Part shown: positions 1-11,340 of the stretch, piece by piece
Position numbering within the stretch: position 1 is the stretch's first letter
How the letters are laid out: every line of letters begins with the position of its first letter
Assembly: GCA_014218235.1 (NCBI GenBank)
Contig: CM024766.1
Location: 18,635,346-18,699,345 of the forward strand
DNA length: 64,000 nucleotides
From: Colocasia esculenta
Taxonomy: Eukaryota; Streptophyta; Magnoliopsida; Alismatales; Araceae
Direction: 5' to 3'
Notes under the pieces: generated by a model
The model's input: the letters and a program-made list of their open reading frames with translations, nothing else
Databases searched by the model: none
Told to the model about the DNA's origin: nothing
Translations under genes and position numbers: made by a program

Positions 1-1075
1 CTTAAGATGGATGATTGCCACGTGTCAACCTAGGGCGATGGTGTATCAACCTAGGATCGTGTGCCCTTGTACCTAAAGGGTATCTTTGGAATCTTTTGGG
101 TATAAAAGGCCCCCAATTGGCCATCCATCACATCAAGAGACCCAACGAACTCTTGGAGCCTCCAGAAAGTTCCCTTTGGCGGCGAGAAGAGTTCATCTCC
201 CTCCTCTGCTCTCCTGGTGTCTTCTGAAGACCAATTCTCATCAATTCGATTGTGAGAATTGGAGTGTGATTGTTGAAGAAGCATCTGAAGCGCCTCAAGG
301 AAGCAGATCAAGTAGAAGCATCTGTTGGAGAAGATTTCAAGGAAGATCCCCAAGTTCAAGTGGCAGAGCATCGGCTGGGACTTCAAGAATTCAAGCCTCT
401 CCCAATCTGAGCTTCTACAAGGGAGTACACTGAAGAACAAAGTCTTTTCATATAATTCTTTGTACTTTTATTCTTCTGAGACATTTTGAGATTGTGCAAG
501 TGCTTCTGCATAATTCTCATGAATGTTCTCATGTGTGACATGATCTGCTGCTAGAAGATCTATGTCTTGTGTTGGTGTCTAGCATAGTTGTTTGTGAGCC
601 ATTGTGCTCAGTTTGAGTCGTCGAACTCAAGTGTTGTTGAGCAGTCTTGCTCAGGGATCTAGAGTAGTCTTACTCTAGAGGTGTGTGAGTTGTAAGCTCA
701 GGGTTGGAGTTGTCTGGCTCCAGTGGGTGTGTTACCCAAGTTGTTTAGTGAATCCTCACTGGGTGTGAGGGGTGGATGTAGGAATCACATGGGTGATTTC
801 CGAACCACCTAAAAATCTCTGTGCACTTGTCTATGTGTTTTGGTTTGATTCCATATCCGTTAGATGCTTGCATAGGATCGCTTAAGATTCACTTAATCAA
901 CTGGTTTCACATCTTTTTATCAACACCTATCATCTCATCAGATCTGTGTTTTTCACTGTTTAAATTGCCTCTGATTCTCAAAGTATTTAAATTGCTTAAG
1001 CTTCCGCATAGAGTGGCATAGATCTATTCATCCCCCCCTTCTAGATCTTATCCACACCTTTTCCTCGATCCTTCA
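1..1075 (+). repeat. E1 5' LTR (3' part only)
   Basis: This matches 11235-12317 with scattered substitutions and small indels. It has a TATAAAA box at 101-107, a long U5 rich in 'gctca' words around 590-720, a C-run at about 1031 and a terminal CA at 1075 just before the PBS. The U3 part with the GTGTCGACAC array lies outside the window. Reading frames at 15-440 on both strands are chance frames in the LTR. Confidence 0.95.
101..107 (+). promoter_or_regulatory. TATA box of E1 5' LTR
   Basis: TATAAAA follows a GC-mixed stretch and is preserved in the right LTR at 11334-11340. It is the likely core promoter of the element. Confidence 0.65.
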
Positions 1076-1076
1076 A

Positions 1077-1091
1077 TGGTATCAGAGCGGG
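1077..1091 (+). other. E1 primer binding site (tRNA-iMet)
   Basis: TGGTATCAGAGCGGG lies one base after the LTR end CA. It is complementary to the 3' end of plant initiator-Met tRNA, the usual primer for Ty1/copia minus-strand synthesis. Confidence 0.9.
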
Positions 1092-1199
1092 TTTATACTT
1101 GATCTGATTTGATTTGAGCAGTTTTTGAGTATTGTGTGTCTGATTGCTTGATTGTTGCTTGTTTGCTGAAGTATTCTTCTGTGCTTTCTTTTTAAGTCA

Positions 1200-3420
1200 A
1201 TGGATTCCAAAGGTTTCATAGCTGGGGCATTCCATAAATAGGCCACCATTCTTTAATGGAACGGACTATTCATACTGAAAAAATAGAATGCAAGTCTTTC
1301 TAAGAGCCCAGAACTATGAAATTGGAAAGTGGTTGAGGTTGGTCCCTATGAAAACCAGGGAGAGGAAGAAACCTGGACTAGGGAACAAATAAGAAAAGCC
1401 ACATTGAATTATAGTGCCATGAACATGATTCAATGTGCTGTTCATCCCAAAGAGTATTCGAGAATCTCAATGTGCAAACTGCCAAAGAGATGTGGGATAA
1501 ACTCGAATTACTTTATGAGGGAACATCACAAGTAAAGGAAACTAAGGCAAATATTCTTGTTTCAGAATATGAATTGTTTATGATGAAGTCTAATGAAACA
1601 ATTTCTGAAATGTTTGCCAGGTTCATGGTTATTGTCAATGGACTCAAGGCCTTAGGTAAGGACTACACAGATGCAGACTTGGTAAGGAAAATCTTACGTT
1701 CACTTTCTTCAATTTGGCACACAAAGGCCACTGTCATTGAAGATTCTAAAGATTTGTCCAAAATGTCTTTGGATGAATTGATAGGATCCTTAATGACATA
1801 TGAAATCAATTTGAAAGAAATGAAGAACACATAATTAAGACCAAGCCAATGGCACTTAAGGCCTCTTCAAGTAATAAAGACAAAAGTCAGGAAAAGACAA
1901 GTTCTGAGGAGTCTGAGTCAAATGAGGATGAAATTGCCCTCATGACCAGGCAATTCAGAAAATTCTTGAAATATAGAAAAGGAAAAATGTATGGGAAAAA
2001 GAGGTTTTCCTCAGGTAAAAGAAACACTTCCTCTTCTAATTTCAACAAGAATAAAAAATCTGACGAAACTGTCATTTGTTACAGGTGTAATAAGCCAGGA
2101 CACATGAAGGGAGAGTGTCCTGAGAACAAGAAAGAAAAGCACAAGAAATTCCAGAAGTTCAAGAAGCCAAAGGCCATGGTAGCACTTGGTCTGATGAAGA
2201 TTCAAGTGAAGAAGAAGAAGACAAAAAATCCTCAAGCTCTGAGAGTGAGGAAATCTGCTTCATGGCCAACAACTCTGAAGAAAAGGTAAACACCTCTTTT
2301 GAAGATTTCACTGTTGAAGATTGGCAGGATGTTTATGCTGAACTAGTTGAAAAATATTCTGAAATGAGAAAAGAAAACAAACACATCAAAAAGAAAATTG
2401 AAAACCTTTATCATAACCAATCTTCAAACAACAGAACTTGTGAGCTAGAAAATGAGATAACAGAATTAAATGAAGAAAAAGAAAATCTCATGAATCTAAT
2501 TGATGATCTGAAGCTTGCCTCTCAAAAGGCCACCAAGAATTCAAAGACTTATCTGAAAAGCTGGAATGGAAAAACAAGAAAAACAACAAAAGATTGAAGA
2601 AATTAAAACTCTTCAAAACCAGCTAAAAGAAAGGGATGAAGTTATCCAAACCTTCACAAAAGGTAAAGATAACTTGGAGGCATTGCTAGGAACAATATGA
2701 CAACAACCTCTCATGGATTAGGATTCAACAAACAAAAACCAAAGAAAGACAAATCGGTGAGAAAAAGGGCAAAGCACCATTAATTAAATTTGTCAAAGGT
2801 CCTAATCTTGAGAACACAGAAATCAAGCAAACATCAGACAAAACATCAAACAAAACACAAAACAAATCAAAAACTCAAAAACAAAAGAAGACAACCAGGT
2901 CGACACAGTCTCTGACAGGTCGACACCAGTCCACAAGAAGAAGACTTCTGTGGTTGCTGTGTCGACACCAGTCATGGAGAGGTCGACCTTCTCAACATCA
3001 AAAGCTACAAACAACTCAATAAAAATTCAAATAAAAATTGAAAAACAATAAAAAGTCAAAGGAAATCAGTTATAAAGAACCTTGGACCTCCAAGACAGCA
3101 TTTCAAGATGATTGGACCAATCCTTGGAGCCAATGGTATGACAACCCCTGTTGGTATCATCCTCAATTCTTTCATCCAAACCTTTGGATGTACCAACAAA
3201 ATCCATGGATTCCACCTCCTCATCTGAACTCCTATGCTCAAATGAAAAACTCCCCTCCCACTAAAAAACAAAAATGTTGGTGCTTTCATTCCTAAGGAAA
3301 AGAACAAACAGAAAAAGACTGAAAACACCAATGTAACAAAACAAAAATAAAAAACAAGTCAAATTTGGGTGAGAAAAGATTTACTAACAATGTTCAAACA
3401 TTCTGATGGTCCCAACTCTG
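1200..3420 (+). pseudogene. gag: E1 gag pseudogene (UBN2-type gag, CCHC knuckle)
   Basis: The start at 1200 gives MDSKGFIAG, the typical SIRE gag beginning, but a stop follows within 15 codons. Recognisable gag then runs through several frames (1329-1535, 1433-1834, 1849-2289, 2262-2597). It includes the helical capsid-like region (ETISEMFARFMVIVNGL) and a zinc knuckle CYRCNKPGHMKGEC at codons 77-90 of the frame that starts at 1849. An acidic Ser/Glu-rich linker and a Lys/Glu-rich coiled coil (2262-2597) follow. Gag would form the virus-like particle and bind the RNA. Between about 2890 and 2990 the gag linker holds four copies of the GTCGAC-centred word that also fills this element's LTR. 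Several stops and frameshifts make it non-functional. Confidence 0.88.
2895..2990 (+). repeat. GTCGACAC word cluster inside E1 gag
   Basis: Four GTCGAC cores occur in about 90 bp (near 2899, 2922, 2959 and 2981) in the linker between the zinc knuckle and protease. The same decamer family is arrayed in the LTR at 10823-11215 and again at 7926-8105. Confidence 0.85.
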
Positions 3421-6400
3421 TTTGGGTACCAAAATCTTCTCTCCACTGATCTATTTTGCAGGAAGGTCGTGCACCCAACACCAATGTGTGGTTTCTTGAC
3501 AGTGGGTGTTCACGACACATGACGGGAGACAGAGCCAAATTCTCATTCCTGTTTGAAAAGGAGGGAGGGTCAGTAACTTTTGGAGGTAAAATAAAGGAAA
3601 GATCATAGGATCTGGTAAGGTTGGTCAAACTTCCTCAAACTCTGTAGATAATGTTTTACTAGTTGATGGTCTTGATTATAATTGCTCAGTATCAGCCAAC
3701 TATGTGACAAAGGTCACAAAGTTGTGTTTGAATCTGATTTTTGTAAGATAATTGACTCATCAACTGATAAAATCAAATTCTTTGGAAAAAGGGAAAACAA
3801 TGTCTACATGATCAACCTAAATAAAACTTTTCTGAAAATCTTTGCTTTGTTGCAAATAAAGATGAAATTGCATGGACTTGGCACAAAAGACTTGGCCATG
3901 CAAGTTTCAGAACAATGAATAAGTTGTTAAGATTGAATTTGGTTAAGGGCCTTCCTGAATCCTTCTCTAAGTTGAAAATCAAGTTGTGGGATCTGTGCTA
4001 AAGGAAAACAAACAAGAAAATCTTTTAAAAACTTCAATGAGGTACTCACATCTAAGGCCACTAGAATTACTTCACATGGACCTTTTTGGCCCTACAAGAA
4101 TTCTAAGTCTAAGTGGCAAAAGATATGGGTTTGTAATCATTGACGATTTTACTAGATTTACTTGGGTTATTTTTCTGTTCCACAAAAGTGATACTTGTCT
4201 TGAATTCAGGAACTTTTGTACCACTGTCTTAACAACTTATCCATATAAAATCAAAAATATTTTGACTGATCATGGGGGTGAATTTGAGAACACATCCTTT
4301 TCTGATTTATGTGCTGAATTTCAAATATTCCACAAGTTTTCTTCACCAAGAACTCCAGAACAAAATGGAGTTGTGAAAAGAAAGAATAGAACTCTTATGG
4401 AAATGGCTAGATCCATGCTCTTAGGAAGTAATTTGCCCAAGTCCTTTTGGGCTGAAGCTGTAAACACGGCCAATCACATTCTAAATAGAGCTTTGATCAG
4501 ACCAAAAATCAGAAAAACCCCCTATGAATTATTGAAAAACAAAAAACCAACTGTGTCTTATTTTAAAACCTTTGGGTGCAAATGCTTTGTACACAACAAT
4601 AACAAAGAAAACCTTGACAAATTTGATGCTAAAAGTCAGGAAGCTATCTTCCTTGGCTATTCTGAGGTGTCAAGGGCTTTCAAAGTGTACATTCTTAAAA
4701 CTAAAACTGTTGAAGAATCTCCACATGTTATCTTTGATGAAAATTCCTTTTCAACTAATAATTCTAAATCTTGCAGGGAAAGACAAGACACTGAAGAGGA
4801 TGAATTTATTGTGGACTCTTCACCAACTGTTGAGGAGTTTGAAAACATTGAAGAGAACCTGAACACACCATCTCCAAGTGCTTAGGTAATATTGTCCCAG
4901 AAGTGGGTACTTCTGAACAGGTAATTTCTGAACATCGGTTTTTAAGAGATCACCCATTAGACAATGTGGTTGGCAATGTACATGATAGAGTTAGGACTAG
5001 ATCATCATTCCTGCATGATATTGAAGAAGACCCACTAGCTCTAATTTCCCAAATTGAACCAAAGTCAATTGATGAAGCCCTGTCAAGTTCAGATTGGATT
5101 AATGCCATGCATGATGAACTTCATCAATTTGAAAGAAATCAAGTATGGAATTAGTACCTAGACCTAGTGACAAACAGTCATTGGCACTAGATGGGTTTTC
5201 AGAAATAGTTGAATGAAAATGGTCAAGTCATTAGAAATAAAGCTAGGCTAGTTGCAAGGGGTACAATCAAGAATTGGAATTGATTTTGAAGAATCATATG
5301 CCCCTGTAGCTAGACTAGAAGCAGTTAGAATTTTCCTTGCTTTTGCATCCTCCATGAATTTCAAAGTTTATCAAATGGATGTCAAAAGTGCCTTTTTAAA
5401 TGGTTATTAAGGAAAATGTTTTTGTTGAACAACCTCCTGGTTTGAAAATGAAAAACATCCTAACCATGTTTTCAAGCTTAATAAGGCTCTCTATGGTCTT
5501 AAGCAAGCTCCAAGAGCTTGGTATGACCGTTTGAGTACCTTTTTACTTGAAAAAGGATATTCTAGAGGAAATGTTGATCAACTTTGTTCACAAAAACAGT
5601 CAAAAATCAAATATTGTGGTCCAAATTTATGTTGATGACATAATATTTGGCTCAACCAATAAAGGCCTATGCACTGAATTTTCAAATCAAATGAAGAATG
5701 AATTTGAAATGAGTTTAATGGGAGATTTAACATTTTTCTTGGGATGCAGGTTAACCAAACATCTGAAGGGATCTTCATCAGTCAAGCCAAGTATGTCAAG
5801 GAACTTCTCAAAAGGTTTGACTTTCAGAACCTCAAGCATTCAAGCACACCTATTGCTATAAATGCTAAGCTAGAAGAAGACTCAAATGGTAAGTCAGTAG
5901 ACCCAAAGACCTACAGAGGTATGATTGGCTCTCTACTCTATCTTACAACTTCTAGACCAGATATTCAGTTTAGTGTGTGTTTGTGTGCTAGATTTCAGTC
6001 TAATCCTAAGGAAAGTCACATGTTAGCTGTTAAAAGAATTTTCAAATATCTTGTTGGAACATGTGATTTAGGAATTGGTATCCTGCTAATTGCAAGCTAG
6101 ATTTGATTGCCTATTGTGATGCTGACTATGCTGGGTGTAAATTAGATAGAAAAAGCACAAGTGGCTTGTGTTTATTCCTAGGTGGGTGCCTTATTTCTTG
6201 GGCTTCCAAGAAGCAACATTCAGTTGCACTGTCAACTGCAGAGGCTGAATATGTTGCAGCAGGTAGATGTGGAACTCAGATTCTCTGGGTGAAACATCAA
6301 CTTCTCGATTACAACCAAGATCTAGGTTGTGACATTCAGCATTCTAGACACAGCATATTGAGATTAGGCATCACTTCTTGAGAGATGAGGTTGCAAAGAA

Positions 6401-6528
6401 GTCCTTTGAACTCCATTTCATTGAAACTGAAAAACAAGTTGCTGACATTTTCACCAAACCCCTTCCTGAAAAATAGATTTTCATCTTTGAGGAGAGAACT
6501 TGGTCTTTGTAAATATCCACATTCTTGA
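3421..6528 (+). pseudogene. pol: E1 pol pseudogene: protease, integrase, RT, RNase H
   Basis: The protease active site is WFLDSGCSRHMTGD, with DSG at 3498-3506. The longest open part (3986-4885, 299 aa) is integrase. Its first two acidic residues are present (D32 in HMDLFGP, D95 in LTDHGGEF), but the third, expected at residue 131, is Lys (GVVKRKNRT instead of GVVERKNRT). RT begins at 4903 and has its YVDD box at 5628-5639, after frameshifts near 5154 and 5400. RNase H starts near 6103 with CDADYAGCKLDRKSTSG. The C-terminal motif TKPLPE is near 6450-6470 and reading could extend to 6528. At least six frame breaks are present. The domain order protease-integrase-RT-RNase H fixes the copia assignment. 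Confidence 0.92.
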
Positions 6529-8223
6529 TCTCTCTTTAGGTTTGGGTTGAGTGTTATGCACTGTCTAAGGGGAGTTCTTTTCATATCATAACCCTTTGCT
6601 TCCTTCAGTCACACTGTCCATATCTCTCTCAATTCCACTTCCTTTTCTTTGGACAATAAAGTCTTCAACTCTCATTGTGTTGAACTTCTTGGTATATCAA
6701 TGGTGATTTGGAGAAGGACAGTTATGCTTGTCTGGACACTTTCACTATGCGAGAGTATATGTCTCCGCCAAGTACAAGAAATGAAAATGCATTATTGAGG
6801 GGAGCTTTTATTGTTTAAAGAGAATCTTTCTTGATTTCAAAAACTTGCATATCTTTATTTTGATAGAAAATGATTGAAATCATCATCTCAGGGGGAGCTA
6901 GAAAATTCACAAGTCATGACTTTTGCAAAATTCATAACTTTTCTTGCATTTCATCAATTTCCTACATGATGTCATCATTCAGATGTCTAGAGTCTCCAAA
7001 TGATCCTTTGAGTGATCTATCATATTTTTACTAATCAATTGTCAACTATTTTTTCAACCCACAGAAACTCAGAATTCTTCCAAGATTGAAAACAAATTGT
7101 GTCTTGAAATTAAAACATCTCTTTGTTTGCAACTGATGTTGGATAAAATTGATTTCTATCTTACAAAACTCTCAAATTTTGAAAATTCAACAGAGCAATG
7201 ACATTTGTGCTGAGAAACTGCACACCTTCACAATGAATGAAGTGCCATGCATGTCATGAGGTACTACTGTTATCTCTGTTCAAAGGGGATAAAAATTCAA
7301 AAATAGATTCAAAATACAGCAAAAATGTGATACTTTTTGATAATGACTGAGTAACTGGAAATATTGGCGTCTACAAAACGTATATTTTCATGTCAAAAGG
7401 TCATTATTTACCCCTTTGAGACTTGACAATGAATAAATCTTAAGTATCCAGGGACTATGTGTGTGTAAAAAGCACTAGCACTTGAGTGAAAAAGATTTAT
7501 ATCATTTGATAGTCTGTTACAAAAAACAAATATATGTGTTAATGGAGTTTTGTTTAGAAAGAATCATTTTCATTCATCATCAAGTTGTTCTTTAAGATTG
7601 TGTTTTATTTTCAAAGCAATTGTATTTAGTCAGAGAATATTCTTTATTTCTTTAACGTTGAGAAATATGGTAGAATATAATTGATTGTTAGATATATTAT
7701 ATCCCTCAAATCATCATTTCATTGATTCAAGTCTTTGAATGCTCATATCCTATTGGAAATTGTTTAAAACTTGAATTGTGATGAATTTTGCAAAATATAA
7801 CAAATGAATTTTTAAGCCTCTTAAACATCCTTGAAATGACTATTTCTCTCATTGATTATCATTCTAAAGAAGTCCAAAAATTCTCAAAAAATTCTCTCAA
7901 AAAATTCAACTTTTCTTCTAAGGCCGTGTCGACACCATCCTATCTCGTGTCGACACACACCTAGGTCAGGTCGACACTACAGTCTTCCAGTGTCGACACT
8001 GCCCTCTTGCCAGACCTTTTAAATCGTGGGTTCCGGATAAGCCTTTGTTGTTCCTGCGGGGTATTGCACCACTGCAAACCCTTTTTAGGCATCAGGTCGA
8101 CCCGACGGTCGCTTTCTTCTCTTTTCGGCAAGAAATTCCACAGATTTCTCTCTCAATCACATCCCTTTCTCAATCATCTCTCTTTCCTTCATCAACTCTC
8201 GATTCCACTCCATCCTTGCAACC
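6529..8223 (+). other. E1 post-pol spacer, no ORF
   Basis: About 1.7 kb of AT-rich DNA separates pol from the extra ORF. It has decoy purine tracts (for example GGGGGAG near 6891 and GGGGAG near 6563 and 6796) but no protein that I can recognise. Five GTGTCGACAC-like words crowd its last 300 bp (7926-8105). Such a spacer is usual in SIRE elements. Confidence 0.7.
7926..8105 (+). repeat. GTGTCGACAC word cluster before the E1 extra ORF
   Basis: Five GTCGAC cores lie in 180 bp just upstream of the ATG at 8224. The flanks (GTGTCGACACC, GGTCGACACT) are the same two variants found in the U3 array of the LTR. Confidence 0.85.
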
Positions 8224-10201
8224 ATGGTGAGAAAAATGGGTCCTCGCCGTGGAGCAAGATCTCAGGCCTCATCTAGGCCACTTCCGGCAGAGGATGATGT
8301 TCCTCAATTTGAAAGAAGAACCAAAAGGCTCAATGACCCTGCAGAGCAACCAGGGTCCTCCTCTGCACCTCAGCCAGCTGCCAAGAGAGGTAGACCCTCT
8401 TCTTCGGGCGGAGGTAGGGTTTCTAGTTCTGAGAATCCGGGCTCCTCTTCTGGAGATTCTACAGAGTCATCTTCGTCTGAGTCTTCCAAGTCTCAAGACA
8501 CCACTAGTGAAGCCAAGCTCATTCTAAAGCCCAGGATAGTGGATTTATCAGATATTCAGCTAGCAAACACATTTCCAGAAATTCAGACCTACTTCTCTTT
8601 TCAGTCTTGGTTGCTATTCATTTCTGATTTCAAACATCTATCCAAGACTTGTTAGGGAATTCTACAAGAACTTGAAATGCACAGATGAAGGGTAAAATCA
8701 AAGGTTAAGGGAATAGATATTGACATGCCAACAGAAAAGCTGCCTCTATTTCAAAGTACCAGATGAAGGGGCAGATTATCATAACTTCGAATTTGATCTT
8801 CATGAAGCCTATACCATCATGACAGGTTACCTGCTGATGCATCTGATCCAAACAAACCTTTGTCACCAAATTCAACACAAATTCCTTTCCCTCTGTGTTG
8901 AGGATTATCCACCACATGTTGACCACAATCATTACCCCTCAAGGTGGTGGAAGGGACAGGCTAACAGATATTCAGAGGTTCATTCTATATGCATGGTAAA
9001 AGACATCAAAATCAACCTCCATGTAATAATGTATCAAACATATCTGAAACAACCAGGAAAGACCTCAAGAGATCTCTCCATATGCTGCACATCTGACCTC
9101 AGTGTTCCAGCACTTTGGTGTGCCTTTAGATAATGAGAAATTCCAGTCAATCCCTAAATCCAACATCTACAGCTTTAAGAATATTCAGAAATTCATGGGC
9201 TTTAGACTGGAGGGCAATCAAGTTAGGAGAGGGTCAGTTGTGGTTGAGGCCCCTCAAGCTCAAGAGGAACAACCTCAAGATCAAGGGGACCAGCCCCAAG
9301 CTCAAGAGGAACAGCCTCAAGATCAAGGGGACCAGCCCCAAGGTCAAGAGGAATAGCCTCCAGCTGAAGGGGACCAGCCCCAAGGTCAAGAGGATCAGCC
9401 TCCTTTGAATGAGGAACAACCTCAAGTTTCAACTGAAGGTGACATTCCATTTCATGCCCCACTCTCACCTCAGTTTCAACATTTCTCTCCACAACCCACT
9501 TTTCAACCATCCACATCCTCTGGTGGACCTTCTGTTCCACCAGAGTTGTTCTCCTTTTTAAATGACAAATTTGAAACCTTGAACTCCTCCATTCAAACCA
9601 TGTCAGAAACATTTGAGTTGAGGATTCAGAGATTGGAGAACACTGTATCTGCCAAGTTCATAGAACAAAAAGCTGCCTCAGACTATGCAGCTCAAAGATT
9701 CAACAGATTGATTGGTACAATGGCAGATGCCTCATTACAACTAAAAGAGCACCAGCAAAAGTTGGAGACAGTTCTTCAGGGAATTTTGGCAAATTCCCAA
9801 GCTGATGTCTTCAACACCAAGCAGACATTACATGAGATCACAAGCACTAGACTGTCTTTTGCTCATTTTGTGGATGATTTGGAGAGCATGAGGAATTCAA
9901 TGCACACATTGACAACCAGATCTCTGATTTGACAAAGGAATTCAAGATCATGCAAAGGCCTGGTTGGTCAGCTGGATCATCTTCATCTTCACAACCCATT
10001 TCAGCTGATCTAGCAAGAATTCAAGCTACCTTGATAGAAAATTCAGATAGAATGGAACACTACTTGCACACAAAACTCACAACCATTCAAGATCAAATCA
10101 AGTCCAGCTTGACTTTCATGGAGAAAAGACTGTCAGACATTGAGACAATCTTACTTCCATCCTCCTCCTCCACCTTCTTCATAATGTATTATTTTTTTTG
10201 A
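8224..10201 (+). pseudogene. E1 extra (env-like position) ORF, broken
   Basis: A start at 8224 opens MVRKMGPRRGARSQASSRP, a basic Ser/Pro-rich N-terminus of about 110 aa. A region follows that looks like the plant domain annotated as 'putative plant transposon protein' (FPEIQTYFSF... REFYKNL...), broken near 8655 and again by 9133. From 9102 an open part carries Gln/Asp/Gly/Pro repeats (EEQPQDQGDQPQ), a Pro/Ser-rich stretch and a long coiled coil (9540-10180, with heptads such as FETLNSSIQTMSETF). No signal peptide or clear membrane segment is visible, so I see no direct support for an envelope role. E4 has the same architecture in its extra ORF. Function unknown. Confidence 0.75.
9250..9415 (+). 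repeat. Minisatellite coding for Gln-Asp-Gly repeats
   Basis: About 160 bp consist of 15/30-bp units alternating CCTCAAGATCAAGGGGACCA-like and CCTCAAGCTCAAGAGGAACA-like blocks. In frame they give QPQDQGDQPQAQEE repeats in the extra ORF. One unit carries a stop at about 9352. Confidence 0.85.
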
Positions 10202-10589
10202 TGATGTCAAAGGGGGAGAAGAAGAAAGAAAGAGAACAAGAAATGATTGTAATCTTTTGGAAAGATTGTAATGTTTCTCTTGAATGAAATGAAATGCTTT
10301 TTGCTTAGCTTGAATGAATTTCTCATTTGTGTCTTCAATGTGATTGAAATTTGTATGTGAATGTGAATGTATGAATGCTTGTCAAGTTGCTTGACCTTCT
10401 TTATGCAACTAACTTACTTCAAGTAACATTGTACTTGTGAAGTGCAACCATCAATTGTTTGAGTTTATTTAAAGGTCTTTGACAAGCATGAACACAAAAA
10501 GAAAAATAAGGACTTTGAATAACCAAAATTGCTTAAAATCACATCTCATCAAAACCTCATTGTCATATGGATTTAATGTTGCCATCATC

Positions 10590-10602
10590 AAAAAGGGGGA
10601 GA
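10590..10602 (+). other. E1 polypurine tract
   Basis: AAAAAGGGGGAGA-type purine run directly before the LTR start TGTTGGG. It primes plus-strand synthesis. A second GGGGGAG occurs at about 10211. Confidence 0.85.
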
Positions 10603-10822
10603 TTGTTGGGTTGAGTGTAATTTCATATCATTTCCCTCCTATTTTGATGATGACAAATGTGATTTGAATGCAAATTAATTGAAACATGATAAACACATTT
10701 CACCTGAATTACATATTCAAAAAGCATGTTTCAAAACACACTTATCATTTGTACTCATAATAAAACATTTTACTAATGATATATGTGTTTAATTTTCAGG
10801 TACAAATACTTTTTGCAACAAT

Positions 10823-11215
10823 GGTGTCGACACACCCTCAATGGTGTCGACACAACACCTCAGTCTCAAAGGTAAAAAGCTGAAGAAATGCTGAGACTGT
10901 GTCGACACAAGTCAAAAAGCAGGTCGACACGAGTTGCAGATTCCAGGAATTAGTCTACCCAGGTCGACACAGGATCAGGGCAGGTCGACACTGGACCTCG
11001 TTCCCAGAACAGCCTGTTTGCAGGATTGGGACAGCAGGTCGACACTACCACCAGGGCAGGTCGACACTGGATCAACTCCCAGAACAGTCTGTTTGAAGAA
11101 TGGGACAGCAGGTCGACACAAGATGGGAGCAGGTCGACACTGGACCTTGTTCCCAGAACAGCCTGTTTTCAGATTTGGGACAGTGTGTCGACACCACCAC
11201 CAGGGCAGGTCGACA
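10823..11215 (+). repeat. U3 array of GTCGACAC words in ~75-bp tandem units
   Basis: Twelve GTCGAC cores lie within about 390 bp of the E1 3' LTR, as GTGTCGACAC or AGGTCGACAC. From 10982 they are embedded in a longer tandem repeat of about 75 bp (starts near 10982, 11058, 11131 and 11207) containing CCCAGAACAG and TGGGACAG. The array ends about 120 bp upstream of the TATA box, an enhancer-like position. Reading frames across it (10899-11310) are by-products. Confidence 0.9.
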
Positions 11216-11333
11216 CACTACGGAAAAATTCCAACTTAAGATGGATGATTGCCACGTGTCAGCCTAGGGCGATGGTGTATCAACCTAGGATCGTGTGCCC
11301 TTGTACCTAAGGGTATCTTTGGAATCTTTTGGG

Positions 11334-11340
11334 TATAAAA
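11334..11340 (+). promoter_or_regulatory. TATA box of E1 3' LTR
   Basis: TATAAAA, identical in context to 101-107, downstream of the GTCGACAC array. Confidence 0.65.

Noticed and set aside
51..440. 129- and 115-codon frames on opposite strands near the window start, repeated at 11236-11592
   Set aside because: Both copies are LTR R/U5 sequence, with changes that ignore codon position.
8224..8655. The extra ORF of E1 as a retroviral envelope
   Set aside because: No signal peptide, fusion peptide or membrane anchor is visible; only its position resembles env.
10899..11310. Overlapping open frames of 65-101 codons in the E1 LTR
   Set aside because: They lie in the GTCGACAC tandem field, exist in three frames at once and simply translate the repeat.
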